This document shows positions 12,361 to 24,302 of a DNA stretch of 64,000 nt, piece after piece (the stretch's first letter is position 1; each line of letters begins with the position of its first letter). The position numbers and the translations under genes were made by a program. This DNA is from Brachionus manjavacas (Eukaryota; Rotifera; Eurotatoria; Ploima; Brachionidae): assembly GCA_019054805.1 (NCBI GenBank), contig JAHQIY010000001.1, forward strand, positions 620,001 through 684,000, in the 5' to 3' direction. The notes below the pieces were generated by a model. It had not been told where the DNA came from, did not search any database, and worked only from the letters and a program-made list of their open reading frames with translations.

Positions 12361-12595
12361 GTTATTTCTTAATAGAATTAATGCAGAAGTACATTTTTGG
12401 AATTAACATACTTTGTTAAATTTAAAACTAAATTCTGCAAAATTTTGCAAAAAATTATTCAATTAAAAATAGTATATTTTAGATGGTGTGCACTCTGCAA
12501 TGTCGTGTTTTGTTATTGCAGAAGTTACCTTTAGATTTAACAAAAAATGTTACATCCAAAAATGAACCTCTGCATTAATTATATTAATAAATAAC
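12361..12595. mobile_element. MITE inserted in LINE reverse transcriptase
   Basis: Begins GTTATTTCTTAATAGAATTA and ends TAATTATATTAATAAATAAC; the inverted ends extend inward about 80 bp (AATGCAGAGGTTCATTTTTG on the reverse of the right arm). It separates the two halves of the reverse transcriptase exactly between the AFDK and AGLIYKL blocks. A related copy lies at 37588-37710 inside the RBM24-like intron. Confidence 0.8.
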
Positions 12596-12599
12596 AGTT

Positions 12600-12660
12600 C
12601 ATTTAGAGGAATCAGTCTTCTTAGTTGTTTTGGTAAACTAGCTGAAAGAGTTATTAGAAA
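12600..12660 (+). pseudogene. Inverted reverse-transcriptase fragment
   Basis: Plus-strand translation reads FRGISLLSCFGKLAERVIRN, a second copy of the block found on the minus strand at about 12830-12920 of the same element, with a few substitutions. It abuts the MITE on one side and the minus-strand N-terminal half on the other, so it records a local inversion or a second LINE insertion. Confidence 0.7.
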
Positions 12661-13151
12661 TCGTTTAACTTTTTTGATTTATCAAAGGCTTTTGAAATAT
12701 CAAAAAAGATACCACATACCTTGCAGCCATTATGTTTATTTAGTCGCTCTTGTATCTTTTGGGTCACGAATAAAAGATTATCAGCAGAGCCTCTTTTATT
12801 TCTAAATCCAGACTGCTCATCAAAAATGAGTTTTTTACTTTCTAAAAAGTAATATAAACGATTTCTAATAATTTTTTCAGCTAGTTTACCAAGACAACTA
12901 AGAAGACTGATTCCTCTATAATCAACAGGATCAGTAGAGTAACCAGCCTTCTTTGGAATCATCGTAATCACTGCAATTTTCCAGGACTCAGGTATTCCGA
13001 CACTTAAGGAGAGATTTATCAAATCAAGGAGGAGACTAACTGCCTTGAGTGAAAGCTTTTTGAGAAATCTGTTGTGAATGCCATCTTCACTAGGCGAAGA
13101 GTCAACTTTTAATTTGTCAATAATGTTCACTAGCTCTAAAAATGAACACAA

Positions 13152-16100
13152 GAATTATGATTTATATTAATTTGTAAAAAAAATAAATAAAAACATAACA
13201 AAAGTTAGTTATCTTGTGTTACATTCCAAGCTCTGGCCTTTTTTCCTACCTGGTTTCGGCATTTGACCTATAACTTAATCAAAAAAATTTTCTGAAATAA
13301 CTATCTACTTTTTAATACCTGCAATTGTTAGTATTTGTTCACAAACATAGGTTTTAAAATACTCAATACAAGTTCATGTTGAAATTTTCTATTTTTTTGC
13401 TAGGCGGACCAAATGAATTGTGTTCGTAAATGCAAAAAAACTATCAAAATTTAATTTACTAATAAGCTCATATTCTTTATAGCAAAACTGCCACTGTCAC
13501 TTTCATTGTCTTCCGGTTCGGGTCCATCAATATTTGATTTTTAAAATAATGTCTTTAACTTCGATTTCTATCATTTTTGTTATAATCTAAGAAAAATGAA
13601 AATACAATCGAGAATTTAATGAGCATTAGAAACTTAAACATAAATAATATTTGATAGGAAAATTTAGAGAAATAATTTATGATATCAGAAATGTTAGTGA
13701 TGCAATCAGAAATTTTGATTAAAAAAAATAGCCTTAAGAACATGCTTTAGTAAGACCGAATTAAATCTATGTCATTTTTTATATTTTATTTTTGATTTTA
13801 GTACTAAAATTCCCAATTTTCTGAAATTTGCATTTTGTTTTTTTCACAAAATTCACAATGCCACAATCAGAAGAAGTATTAAAAAAAGTGATAGTAAATC
13901 CAGTATTGATAATGAAAACAGATACAATCTGGGTTCTTTTTTAGCAGTTAATTTAATTAAGAAATAATTAATAAAATTATCCTGATTTTGAAATAGTTTT
14001 TTAAGAATAAAGATTAATTTTTTTTTTTTTTAAATCTTGAGTAAGATCTTAAAGTGATCTTAAATTTGGATCACAACAATTTTTGCTTCTTAGATTTGTT
14101 TGGGATTTTTATTTTTTTTCTTGCAAGATCTTAATTCAAAAAACTCAATGATTATTTTGCACTCAAAAACTTTCATTATTTTGTTGGTTTAATTATTTTA
14201 CTAAATTGATAAATTTTCCAAGCTTTAACCATAACAAAAATATCGGGCTTTCAATTTTTAATTAAAAATAAAAAATAAAATCTGCAATTTTGCTAATCAG
14301 ATAAAACTTATGGAAAACAATCAAAAAATTATTAATTAATTTAATATTTTTTAACTTAAAGCTTCTGCTTTTAATTTAAACCATGCCTAATTTATGATAG
14401 AGAAATTCATTGACTAATTAAATGTAAAAAAATACATTTTTAAAAGTTTTAATTAAAAAAATTCAATCAAATTTATTGGCAATGTATTTTTTTTTGATTA
14501 AGAATTATTGAAATTAATTTTACAGCTAATACCTATTAAGATTAAGAATACTTAACAAATTTTTCGAGAGGCGAAATTTTTAAAGATTTTTTTAAAAGTG
14601 ACTTTGATTCTATTTAGAATTTGTTTATTTTGATTTTCATAATTAATTTTTTCATTTCTTTTTACTATCAGCTCTTATCTACCTTGATTTTTCATTAGTT
14701 AATTAATTTTCAATAGATGAAAGTATTTTTTTTAACATTTCCTTAATACCTATGGTATTTTTATGCATAAAAATTAAAAAAAAACAAAATTCATACTAAG
14801 GCGGTACAATATGGAATTTTTGTTTTAGTTTTTTTAATATTAATATAAGATGATGAAAGAAAAAATGTAATTTTTGGCTTTTTAATTAAAATCTAATGCA
14901 AAAAAATTTCCATAAAAAAAGAAGCACTCTTCATAAGTATTTTTTTTAAATAAAGATGGTTAAACTCGGAAGAAATATCTATTCAGACAATATCAAATGG
15001 CTTTTTGGTACCTAAATAAGCATTTATCAGCTTGAATTAGAAAAAAAATGTAATTTACTATTTCCGTTTTATCACAAAGATTCAGAGTTGATCAAAAGTC
15101 AAAGTCAAGTCAAAGTAAGTCAACTTTTTTTCTAGATCCAAACTAGTTTTACTAAAATAGTATAGGCAAAGATAACCACATTGGGTAAGTTTTTCAAAAA
15201 TTCGCCAGAGACAATTTGATGTGTAAATCGATCCATTATTATTAATATCTGAATGACAGTTTTCGAAATAATAATAATATTAATAGAAGATCTGCATTTT
15301 TCAGTGGATTACTTATTGATTAGACGGTAGGCTCATTCTATTCTTTGGCAAAGAAGCTCAAGAAGTTTCACGCTGTTTTGTACTGGTAAACTGTTCAGTA
15401 ATCATGTGTTTATAACTTGCATTTCTGAGAATCATTCTGCTACATTTCTGAGCTGCTAAAACACCCAAATTTATTCATTTTTATTCAAGTACAATACTGT
15501 ACGTATCTTTTGGTAAATTAACGTAAAAAGGAAAGTATACGTAAAATAACGTAATTTGGCGAAAAATGTTTTCTGTTTTTTTTTAGCAAAAAAAATTTAC
15601 TTTGTATATTTAGCTAAATAATATTCAATTTTTAAATAATAAAAAAAACTTTTCATGAAATAAAAGATTTTTGAAAGTTATTTTTACATCATCATCTAAT
15701 AAAAGTTCAAACCAAGCGTAATGCACTTAATCTTGAATTAAATCTTTAACATGCGTTAATAGTTTGATATTTTTTCTTTTAATATTAAAAAGGATCCAGG
15801 GATACCTGTGTCGACTAGATTGTCATTTAAAAAAGCTGTTGATCCTATTTTTGATTATAAGCAACTTAAAAAAAGCTTTAGTATTATTTATATTTATTAA
15901 TTTTTAAATAAAGAAAATTTAGTGAATTTGAAAAAAATTTTTGTTTAGAAAATTGTTATTTTTAGACCCTTTTTATAAATGTTTAGATTATTTCTACTTT
16001 ATTTTATTTACTTTATTTAACCATAAATAATAAAATGAATTAATCTATTTTAATTCTTTTTGATATCAAATTGATATATGTCTGGATAAGTATTTAGTTA

Positions 16101-17110
16101 ATTCGTTCTAAATGATTTTGATTCAAAAATCAATAAAACATCTCCAAAATTTTTTTTTAATTTAAAAATTCTAACCGAAGAACGACTAGGATAATTAAAA
16201 AAAAAGTATGAAGGATAATTTTTTTAGATCAGATATTTGTGTTAAGTCAATTTATTAAAAATGAAAAAATTTTTTTAATTATTTTTTTTTAATTATTCTT
16301 TAGTAAAATTAAGCTTTAAATTAAAGGCTAATTACACAAATGTTTAGCTCTGCTTTTGAAGTAAATTTACTCAATCGGATGTTTATTATATTGGAACCTG
16401 ATTATCTTATATGGAATTATGGAAATGAATGATGTTTTCAGATAATAAAAAAAATGTTTAAGTTAGTCTAAACGTGGTGTTGAAGCTAAGTTTTATCCTA
16501 AATAATTAAAATTATCTCTTTTATTATTATTTATTATTTCAATAAATACCTCTAGATTGATACTAAAAAAAAATATTAAAAATTAGATAAACATTTTCTC
16601 ACCAAAAAGAGAACTTCTCTTAAGCGCCATTGTCTCTGCGATTCATTTTTTTTTAATTTTCTTAATTCTTTGTACAATAATTAATTATTTTTATTTGTTT
16701 ATCAAAAGAAAATTTTCCAATATTTTAAAAATTAAAAAAAAATTAATTTAAAAAATAATAAGATTATTTTATTGACTTTTAAACTTGTTATACGCTTTTA
16801 AGTTTTATAAAGATCAATAAATTATAATAAGATAGCTTTTAATGATTTGAATGATAAATATAGTGATTCAAGTCTTAAAGTATAATTCATTTTTTCGACC
16901 TTAATGACTTAATCAGCATTAAAAAAATTAAATTATAAATTAAAAAATAGAATTAATTTTTTTTTCTTCAGGAGGCTTCCGGATGCTTGCCAATCTAGTG
17001 GAACGATCTAAAACTAGCATTTTCTTTTCCAGAAATAATTTGGTCAGAATTACGATGAGCCTATTTTAAAAGATAGTCTTCCAGTCAATATGAATTCTCT
17101 ATACCCAGTT
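13152..17110. other. AT-rich repeat-derived DNA, no confident gene
   Basis: Two short coding-like scraps: minus strand 13458-13545 (NIDGPEPEDNESDSGSFAI, acidic, then a stop) and plus strand near 13859-13945 (MPQSEEVLKK, then in another frame SSIDNENRYNLGSFLAV). They could be transposon relics. Near 15077-15120 there is a partial reverse copy of the 3.1-kb GACTTT repeat. The rest shows nothing beyond A/T bias. Confidence 0.35.
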
Positions 17111-17354
17111 TCATTTCTTCAATACTTTTTCGTCTTTGAATTCTTCTAATAAGAACATGGGTTGATTTTTGGTAACATCTTCAGGGAAATTTGTTGACAA
17201 ACTCAACTCTAACTGTTCTACTAGACTCTTAATCTTAGCCGTTCTACAATATAGCAGAATGTTCATATTCACTTTTTTCTTTTCCCTCCTCATAGTAAAT
17301 GATTTCCTCATCTTCTTCGATGCTTTTAAGGAACCCTTTTATAATAGGATTCAT
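17111..17354 (-). pseudogene. Frame-shifted protein-coding remnant, unknown
   Basis: From an ATG at 17354 the minus strand reads MNPIIKGFLKSIEEDEEIIY and stays open for about 36 codons. The downstream half is open in a neighbouring frame (SLVEQLELSLSTNFPEDVTK, then FLLEEFKDEKVLKK). Both halves have mixed, protein-like composition rather than A/T-driven residues, so a single frameshift in an old gene is likely. No family recognised. It lies next to a hairpin repeat at 17370-17610. Confidence 0.35.
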
Positions 17355-17369
17355 TCTCATTTTTTCATT

Positions 17370-17610
17370 TCACGGGTTTAGGACCTCATCAAACTCTGAA
17401 ATTCTTAATTGAATGCGTCATCAAGACTTGAGTTTAAGACAAAAATAAAATGAACTTTTTTTTTTATTATGCATTTGGTGCAGCACCAAGAATTAAGAAA
17501 ATAAAATATTAGAAAAATTAATTTTTTATTCGATTTTTTTCATATTTTGTCTTAAACTCAAGCCTTGATGACGCATTCAATTAAGAATTTCAGAGTTTAA
17601 TGAGACCCTA
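17370..17610. repeat. Long inverted repeat (~65-bp arms)
   Basis: Left arm 17380-17444 includes AATTGAATGCGTCATCAAGA and GAGTTTAAGACAAAA; the right arm 17544-17609 carries TTTTGTCTTAAACTC and CTTGATGACGCATTCAATT. Arms match at nearly all positions around a loop of about 100 bp. Non-coding foldback element. Confidence 0.85.
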
Positions 17611-17678
17611 CACCTCTTGTTTTAGCACTGGCGAGATTTACTTTGGTACATGATCCAAAGTAAACGACAATTAACTTT

Positions 17679-17909
17679 TTGACTGGTGACTTAACTTTGC
17701 TCTCGACCATCAACACCTTTATTCCACCTCACGGTTTCTTTAAATCTAAAAGCAGCCATAAGCAATCCGATAAAATAAAAAATAAGGCAATATTCCTGAT
17801 TCCTGATTCTGATGGCAATAATTCAGAGAACATAAAACAGCAATTATCGTTCTTATACGGACTTTACATCTCGCTTTTTTCTTTTTCTCTTCAAAAAAAC
17901 ATGGTTTAA
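17679..17909 (+). other. Open frame of unknown origin (76 codons)
   Basis: Reads with protein-like composition (KAIFLIPDSDGNNSENIKQQ), unlike most A/T-driven frames here. No family recognised, and neither strand shows a clear splice partner. Could belong with the 18102-18275 frame as parts of one decayed gene or LINE. Confidence 0.25.
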
Positions 17910-18101
17910 TAAAAATTTAGGCCCTAAAATTAGACAAAATTTTCACCGCTGGCACCAATTTAATAACAGGGTTACATTAAATCAAATTAAAAGAGGGTAT
18001 CGATTTCTAAATCCTTTTTATTTAAACTAAAAACTGAAACTGCTTTCTCAATTTGAAATATGAAAGCTTTATAAATTAGACGAAAGTGAGAGTCAGAAAC
18101 T

Positions 18102-18275
18102 ATGGTGCATGGGGTTTTACACTATTTAAAGATGCTAAGAAAACGCTGTCTGATAAAAAGAACTTTTTGCACTTGGAAAACTCATAATGTATGTGAACCT
18201 AATAGCCCTGATTTGTCAAAGCTACACAAAGAGTGGAATTCGGATTATAAGGAAAATATTCACATTTTAAAATAA
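18102..18275 (+). other. Small open frame, 57 codons, unknown
   Basis: From ATG 18102 to TAA 18273-18275: begins MVHGVLHYLKMLRKRCLIKR and ends near LHKEWNSDYKENIHILK. It is rich in Cys, Trp, Lys and His, which is unusual for random frames in DNA this A/T-rich. The Leu-x-x-x-Trp spacing with many basic residues recalls the linker part of LINE polyproteins, but no motif proves this. Confidence 0.3.
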
Positions 18276-19102
18276 ATAATTTGCAAAGAAAGCTAAACAA
18301 CTCAGATTTTTAAATTTAATAGATAAATATTTCTTATTTTAAATTATGATATTAAAATAAAATATAGATCAGTTTCCCTAGTGATAGTACATCAACAGTC
18401 TTTTAGTTGACTCATTACTGAAGCATAAGTAAGCTCATAGGATCTTAGTCAAATTCCCCTTCATCGCTGTATAAGTGACAAACCAGAACTGGAAACTCTT
18501 TTTTGCCATACGAAAAATATTTTTTTTTTAATATTTTTTTTGAAAATTAATATAAACCTGAAAATGTTATGCCATGTAAAGTCGAAGTCAAAGGGCGGCC
18601 GTACAAATAAAAAAGTATCATTAAGATGTGAAATTTTTATTATTAAAAAAACAATGAAAAAATAGGATTTTGCTTGTTTTTTTGGTAAATCAAGAAAGCT
18701 TGACTCAATCTGATTAAGATTTGCAATTGTAGTTGTAGTATCTTTCGGTTTAGAATAGAAAATTAATTTAAGCTTTGCATTATATTTTAACACCTTTTGG
18801 ATTCCTCATTTTATTAGATATGATTAATGAGACGAAAAAGTGCCTTTATAGGAAACGTATAATTAATTATATTGCTTAATTTTATAAATATTAATTATTA
18901 TTTATTATTTTTAGCCCTATTTTATTTTATTTAACTTTATTTTTAAGTTTTTTAAATTTTTTTTTAATTCAGATTTACAAATAAATAAATGAATTTTATA
19001 AATAAAAGGCTTAATTTTGTATTTTTGACTTAGGAAATTTGAACTTGTTTAGTTTTTGTTAAAGTATTAGTTCTTGTAGAGTTTTTAAATTCCAATGAGT
19101 AT
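18276..19102. other. AT-rich DNA, no gene supported
   Basis: A minus-strand open frame (18461-18793) is long for the region but has no recognisable domain. Nothing else seen. Confidence 0.3.
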
Positions 19103-19377
19103 GGTTTAATTTTTTTAGTTTGAATTTCAAAATTACAAAATTTTTAAGTTTATCTACTGGTGAAATAACATTCATATATTGTTTCAGTTTCAAAAAAAAA
19201 TAGTTTTAAACTAATATTGCAAGCATTTTCATATCTGATATTAAAATTTTTTAGTGAAATAGAACGAGTTAAAGGATTTAAAAAAAATACTCGAAACTTA
19301 GCACTTTTTTAATTTTTTTTTTACGACAGTAGATACATTTTGTAATTCAAACACAAAAAATTAAACCATATATTTTA
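19103..19377. mobile_element. MITE with GGTTTAATTTTTT ends, short copy
   Basis: Left end GGTTTAATTTTTTTAGTTTG and right end CAAACACAAAAAATTAAACC are inverted. Internal blocks GAAATAACATT, TTTCAGTTTCAAAAAAAAAT and ATATTGCAAGCATTTTC recur in the 31.66-33.01 kb copy, so this is a family with at least two members. Confidence 0.75.
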
Positions 19378-19580
19378 TAATTGAACAAAAAAAAATATAT
19401 TTTTTATAAAATATATAATTAGTAATTTTAAATTAATTATTAAATAATTTAAAAAAAAAATTAAAAAAAATATTTTTATAATTTCTAAAATAAAATGATG
19501 GACGCTTTCGACCAAAAGTGGTCTTCTTCAGGATCTAATTTCTGAGAATAATTCTTATTAGATTTTAAATTTAAAAAAAA

Positions 19581-19855
19581 ACAAGTCAGGACTTTGACTT
19601 GTTTCAAAAATTTAAAAAAAAAATTTATTAAATAAGTTCACTTAAAAAGAATATGACAATTATGTGAATTGTTTAAAAAATCATGTTTCAATATTTACAT
19701 TGAAAAAGAAATTTAAACAAATAATTTTATTTTATCCTGAATAAAAAATTTCAATACTAATAATTTTTTATATATTTTAATTCTATTCTTAATATAAGCA
19801 AAAATCCTGACTTTTTTTTTTATTTTTGAAACAAGTCAAAGTCAAGACTTGTTAT
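19581..19855. repeat. Foldback repeat rich in ACAAGTCAAAGTC
   Basis: Left arm ACAAGTCAGGACTTTGACTTG followed by TTTCAAAAA; right arm TTTTTGAAACAAGTCAAAGT followed by CAAGACTTGTT. The arms are inverted and enclose about 200 bp of A/T-rich sequence. Confidence 0.7.
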
Positions 19856-21765
19856 TTTTAGAAAATATATTTTCAAGTCCAAGTCATACTTTTACTTGTT
19901 TTTGACTTGTTAAGACTTTTTTTTCCTTTTCAACACACATAGGTTTTTTTTAAGCGTGTTGGTACAAAATTTAAGCACACCTGGTGAACATACATTTTTG
20001 AACTTTTATTCAAAAAAATTTTGCAAGTAAATTTTTTTTTTTAATTTATCTAGACATAAAAATGAAAATAAGTTGAAGATGAATTAAAAAATATTTACTT
20101 TTTTTAATTAATCTCATTATTGTTTAAACAGGTCTCATCAATTGCAATTTTTTTTTTATCATGCTAGCGATACAATTATAGCTCAAAAAAATTATTGTCA
20201 ATTTCCTATTAAAAATTTTTTTTTGTTTATTTTTTACGCTCAATAAGGCTTTAGAAGACAGAACTGGTATTGAGTTAGACAAAATTTTGTTATATTTTAT
20301 TTATTTTGAAGGAGCTTTAGCTTAATAAGATAATCAGTGTCTATTAGAATAAAGTTTTAATGTGGAAAGAATTTTTGAGTTAATGCTGGTTGGGCTCACC
20401 CGTTCCCTTTTAAACAAATGTACTAAGTAAAATTAGATGAATTGAGTCACATCTAAAAAAACACTCAAAAATATTAAACGAAAATCATAACCATATTCAC
20501 GCTTAATTGAACATTTTTCATGATTATCATAAATATAAAAGCTTAAAGCAATATTCCTAAAAAAATCCTCATACCCAAATTTATAAAAAACATCCCAGAA
20601 TTGCTTTCTATAAATTGGTATAAATAAAATTAATTAATTAAATTAATTTCTATTCGCATAAAAGAACTCTAAAAGTTGTTTTAGTTGTTTATCTCTTAAT
20701 TTGTAAATAAAAATTTCAATGCTTTTGCGCTTTTTATCTTTTAATTCCAGCTTCATTAGTAGTTCATTGTCCTTTATGTATCCAATTAGTAAAAACAACT
20801 TTTCCTGAATTATTTGATCTTAGCAAATTTAAATTTTTCAATTTTTTGTATAACTGGCTTTAGTGGTAACACCAAATAAATCTTATTTTGAATAAAAATT
20901 TAGAGATTATTTAATTTGTAATATTAAATTAAGTGTTTTGTTAGTTTTTTAATTGGGGTATTAAAACTATGAGCTAGAGCGCCTTAAAATTTAATTAATA
21001 GATGTAAATAATTTTTTAAAAGGAATTAAATTAAACCAAACCCACTGATGTTGTTTAACTTAAAAAATGTTATAAAGCCATTTACGAAAGAAATAAGAAA
21101 TTGAACTGAGGCGATATTCGAAAATAAACAGGGACAAACTTTGAGTTTTTAATTTAAAAAACATCTAAATTCATCAAATAGCCTTAAAAATGGCAAAAAC
21201 TTCTATGAAGTTTGGACTCAAAATTAAAGTATAATAAAATATTTTAAAAATAAAATTTCAAAAAATTTTAGAGTCAAAAATCAAAAAAGAGTTTAATTGA
21301 GTTAGATGAAAGTCCAAAAAAAGTTAATATTTAGTATTGTTTATATCAATATTCGATCTATCCTTCTTAATATAAAGATTCATTTATTTTTTTGTTTCTG
21401 TTAACTTCTAATAAATTTTGTTTAAAAATTTAAAAATTTATTTTTTAAAAAAATTGTTTACAATTGAAATCAAACTAAGATTCAATCTAATGAAATGTTT
21501 TTTTACAAAAATTAACAAAAAATTCCATTTTAAATTGTCGTTTTAATTCTGGTCAAAAATTTATTTTTTGAAAATAAGAAAAAATAATATCCAAAAGCGT
21601 CTTATTATTTTTATTTTTTTTATTATAAAAAAAATGGAGCAAATAGGAGCGAATATACTATCAAACCATAAAAAAGGAAATTATACCACTCATTTAATAA
21701 AATTTTCAATCACATATACACAAAAAAAAAATTATATCATTATAAACAATTAATAATTCTCTCAG
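19856..21765. other. AT-rich DNA, no gene supported
   Basis: No protein or repeat structure supported apart from a Lys/Asn/Ile-rich frame at 21568-21753, whose internal ATG gives MEQIGANILSNHKKGNYTTH. That might be an upstream exon of the fragment at 21766-21916, but it is not in a compatible frame without a splice. Confidence 0.3.
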
Positions 21766-21916
21766 AAAAAAATTGTTCATTTTATCATCTTTCAAAAATT
21801 AGTGAACTCATCAAAAGAAAGCATTTTGAAGACCAAACTGACCAAATTTTAAAAAAATTAGGCGATGTTGACCAAGTTTTGTCCGATGCAATCAAATCTT
21901 TTATAAAATTAGAATG
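21766..21916 (+). other. Possible internal exon of an unknown gene
   Basis: Between an acceptor (TTCTCTCAG, ending 21765) and a donor (CAG|GTAAAG at 21917) the plus strand stays open and reads YHLSKISELIKRKHFEDQTD, then QILKKLGDVDQVLSDAIKSF. Composition is helical, charged and protein-like. No family recognised. The minus-strand LINE starts about 16 bp after the donor, so if the exon is real the LINE sits inside its intron or has destroyed the gene. No following exon was found. Confidence 0.35.
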
Positions 21917-21932
21917 CCAGGTAAAGCGATCG

Positions 21933-23768
21933 CTTATTTATTTATTTGATTCAAATTAACCTCCATCAGGAGAAGTAAAAATTAAAATAAAGTTTAAAAT
22001 AAAAAAAAAAAAAGTACAAATCTAAAGTAGAAAAGAAAAATATACAATTTGTGTTATAAACTCCTTTGGACCAGAAGAAGTGAACTGATCTACCTTGGTT
22101 TGATTAGTTCGTTTAGAAGGTTTTGAAAGGATTTAAATCTCAAGTTATTCAAACAAAGTTCTATTGAATCCGAGATGCCGTCACGAATGTAGAACTGCCG
22201 CTTAAGATCCAACTTCAGTTGACCAATATTTGCTAATATTGAGTCTAGATTTTTATTAGTGAACTGTAACAAATGCTTGAGATCATTTCCAAAAGAAAGG
22301 GGAGAGCTGTTGGAAATGTTATAACATAAGTACTTAAATATTTGAGAAGATAACTGATTGAACCCAATTGGAGTGATAAAAGACATCTTGAAAAAAAGAT
22401 AGAGCTGATCAATTTTAAAGAGTCTAAGAACTTTTAGGATTCCAGAAATGTGACAATTAGATTTTAGATTAAACATTTGTCTAACAAGGTTGTTTTGATT
22501 AATGTTTAGAGTTTTGAGGGTTTTTGTGTCTAGAGTTAAGTTTTCAAGACCATATGTGAATTGGGAAAGGCAAAATGTTTTGTAAATGAAACTCTTTAGA
22601 GAAGGGGAAATATGACTCATCTTGTTTAACAAAAAAGAAGCTGAGAAGAATGATTTCTGAACTTGTTTAAATTTTTCAATTGCAAAAGGGTTAAAGTCTA
22701 GATTGGAGTCGACAACGAATCCTAAATATTCTATACTTGGAGCTATATTCAACTTTTTACCACTCAAGAAGAAGTCACAGTTAAAGAGGATAGGGCCAAA
22801 CGTAACTATTTTAGATTTTATTGGGTTAAATTTTATCCTCCATTTAAGACCATAGTTATTGCAGATATCAAGTAAAATTTGAAGATGACTGTCAACTGGA
22901 CTGATGAGGATTATGTCATCAGCATAAACAATTATTGAGATATTGAGATTATTAAAAATACCACCTAATTTCTTTTCTAAGCATTCTTCGATTAAATCGT
23001 CTATAAAGATATCGAAAAGGAAAGGGGATAAGATCCCACCCTGCTTTACACCACATTCAACCTGAAATAGTTCCGAAATATTATCATCAAGACATACTAC
23101 AGCTTTAGCTGAGTCATAGTATTTGTTTAAGAGTACCCAAAGACAAAAGTTCATCCTTGGAAGTAGCTTAAAGAATAAACCATCTCTCCAAACCTTGTCA
23201 AAAGCTTTTTCCGCATCAAGGGAAGCAACTTTGACACCCGACCCCTTCGAGACATAGTTGAGTATGGTCTCTTTGACTACAAAGAAGGCATGATTACATG
23301 AAGTTTTCTTTCTAAAACCGAATTGATTATTACTTACTTTATAAAGCTCTGGTGAGCTAAAAAGGATTAATTTTTCTAAGATTTGGGCTAAGCAGTTCGA
23401 TATAGAAATCGGTCTTACATTCTTCAAATCTGAATTATTTTTTGAGTGATCTTTTAAGATTGGACTAATCATAGAGGTATTCAAACCAGAGGGGATATGG
23501 TTTAGATATACTAAATGATTGAAAAATTCTAAGAGAGTAACACGAAGTGAAGGGATATAACCATGTTTGAGAAGAGAGTAGGATAGCTTATCCAATCCAC
23601 AAACTAGTGAATAATCAAGTTAATCCAATATCTTTTCCAAAGTCAACATGTCAAAGAATGGGATAGAATCAGGACGAGAATAAGAGCTTAACAGGCTTGA
23701 AATATGATTTTTTATAGAAATTTGCTCTGTCAAAAAACCAAAGAAGGAAGAATAAAAAAAAAGTAAAT
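21933..23768 (-). mobile_element. Near-intact 5'-truncated LINE reverse transcriptase
   Basis: Minus-strand non-LTR element. A 500-codon open frame (23595-22090) is preceded in frame by SLLSSYSRPDSIPFFDML and one TAA (near 23620), so the frame is open from about 23765 except for that stop. Reverse-transcriptase blocks in order: PISISNCLAQILEKLI, NNQFGFRKKTSCNHA, SLDAEKAFDKVWRDGLF (first catalytic Asp), CGVKQGGILSPFLFDIFIDD, IIVYADDIILIS (intact YADD), NPIKSKIVTFG and IEYLGFVVDSNLDF. A thumb and a long C-terminal region follow. The 3' untranslated part ends in (AATA)n at about 21935-21950. The endonuclease half is missing. With one stop codon it is the youngest-looking LINE in the window. Confidence 0.93.
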
Positions 23769-24302
23769 GAAATTTAGATATTCTAATCACCAGTTCAGCT
23801 GTAATTGATTGTAATGATCATAGATTCGGAAATGCAGAGAAATGTAAAATTTGATGACACGCAATTGAAAAAATGAAAAAATTTGAAAATAGTTTTTGTT
23901 ACTTTTTACTAAATTTATGATTATTGGAATCATATATGGTAAAAAATAAAGGTTATTGGTTATAGATTTATGGTTGTGTTATTTAATCATTTTTGTGGCT
24001 ACGGTTTACCATGGTTCAAAAATTAGACTTATCAAAGCGAGATAATTGACAACTTATTAACCAAGTAAAAATAATTAAGTTTCTGGGTACTAAATTTATT
24101 CTGAATTTGGTTTTTTCTTTGATGATATTTTTTGGTCTATTTTAGGTTATTCTTTCCCCTATTTAAACTCTTTATTTTAGGAATACAAGTAATTCAAAAT
24201 AATATTGGATTCATTCAATATTAGAAAGCGATATTTCCTGAGTATGACATATAAAATCACCTTTTTTTAATTTTCCATATATATTAAATAAAAATCTTTT
24301 AA
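23769..24302. other. AT-rich DNA between LINE and tandem duplication
   Basis: No gene or clear repeat seen. Confidence 0.4.

Larger units (their letters stand above)
11310..13151 (-). pseudogene. LINE reverse transcriptase, broken and interrupted by a MITE
   Basis: Minus-strand non-LTR reverse transcriptase. The N-terminal half (13151-12670) has YRGISLLSCLGKLAEKIIRN and ends at FFDISKAFDK, the first catalytic aspartate block. The C-terminal half resumes at RAGLIYKLVYLGVP (12330) and carries HQGSVLGPLLFLVYIGD and LLADDLEAMF, where the usual F/YADD has changed. After a frame change near 12010 the thumb and C-terminal region continue (WRLKMNASKYCYTIFSGGG) to 11589. Between the halves sit a 235-bp MITE (12361-12595) and about 60 bp of the same gene in opposite orientation (12600-12655). 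The 3' untranslated part reaches about 11310 and has an AGCTCCTTC block like the 3.9-kb copy. Non-functional. Confidence 0.9.
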
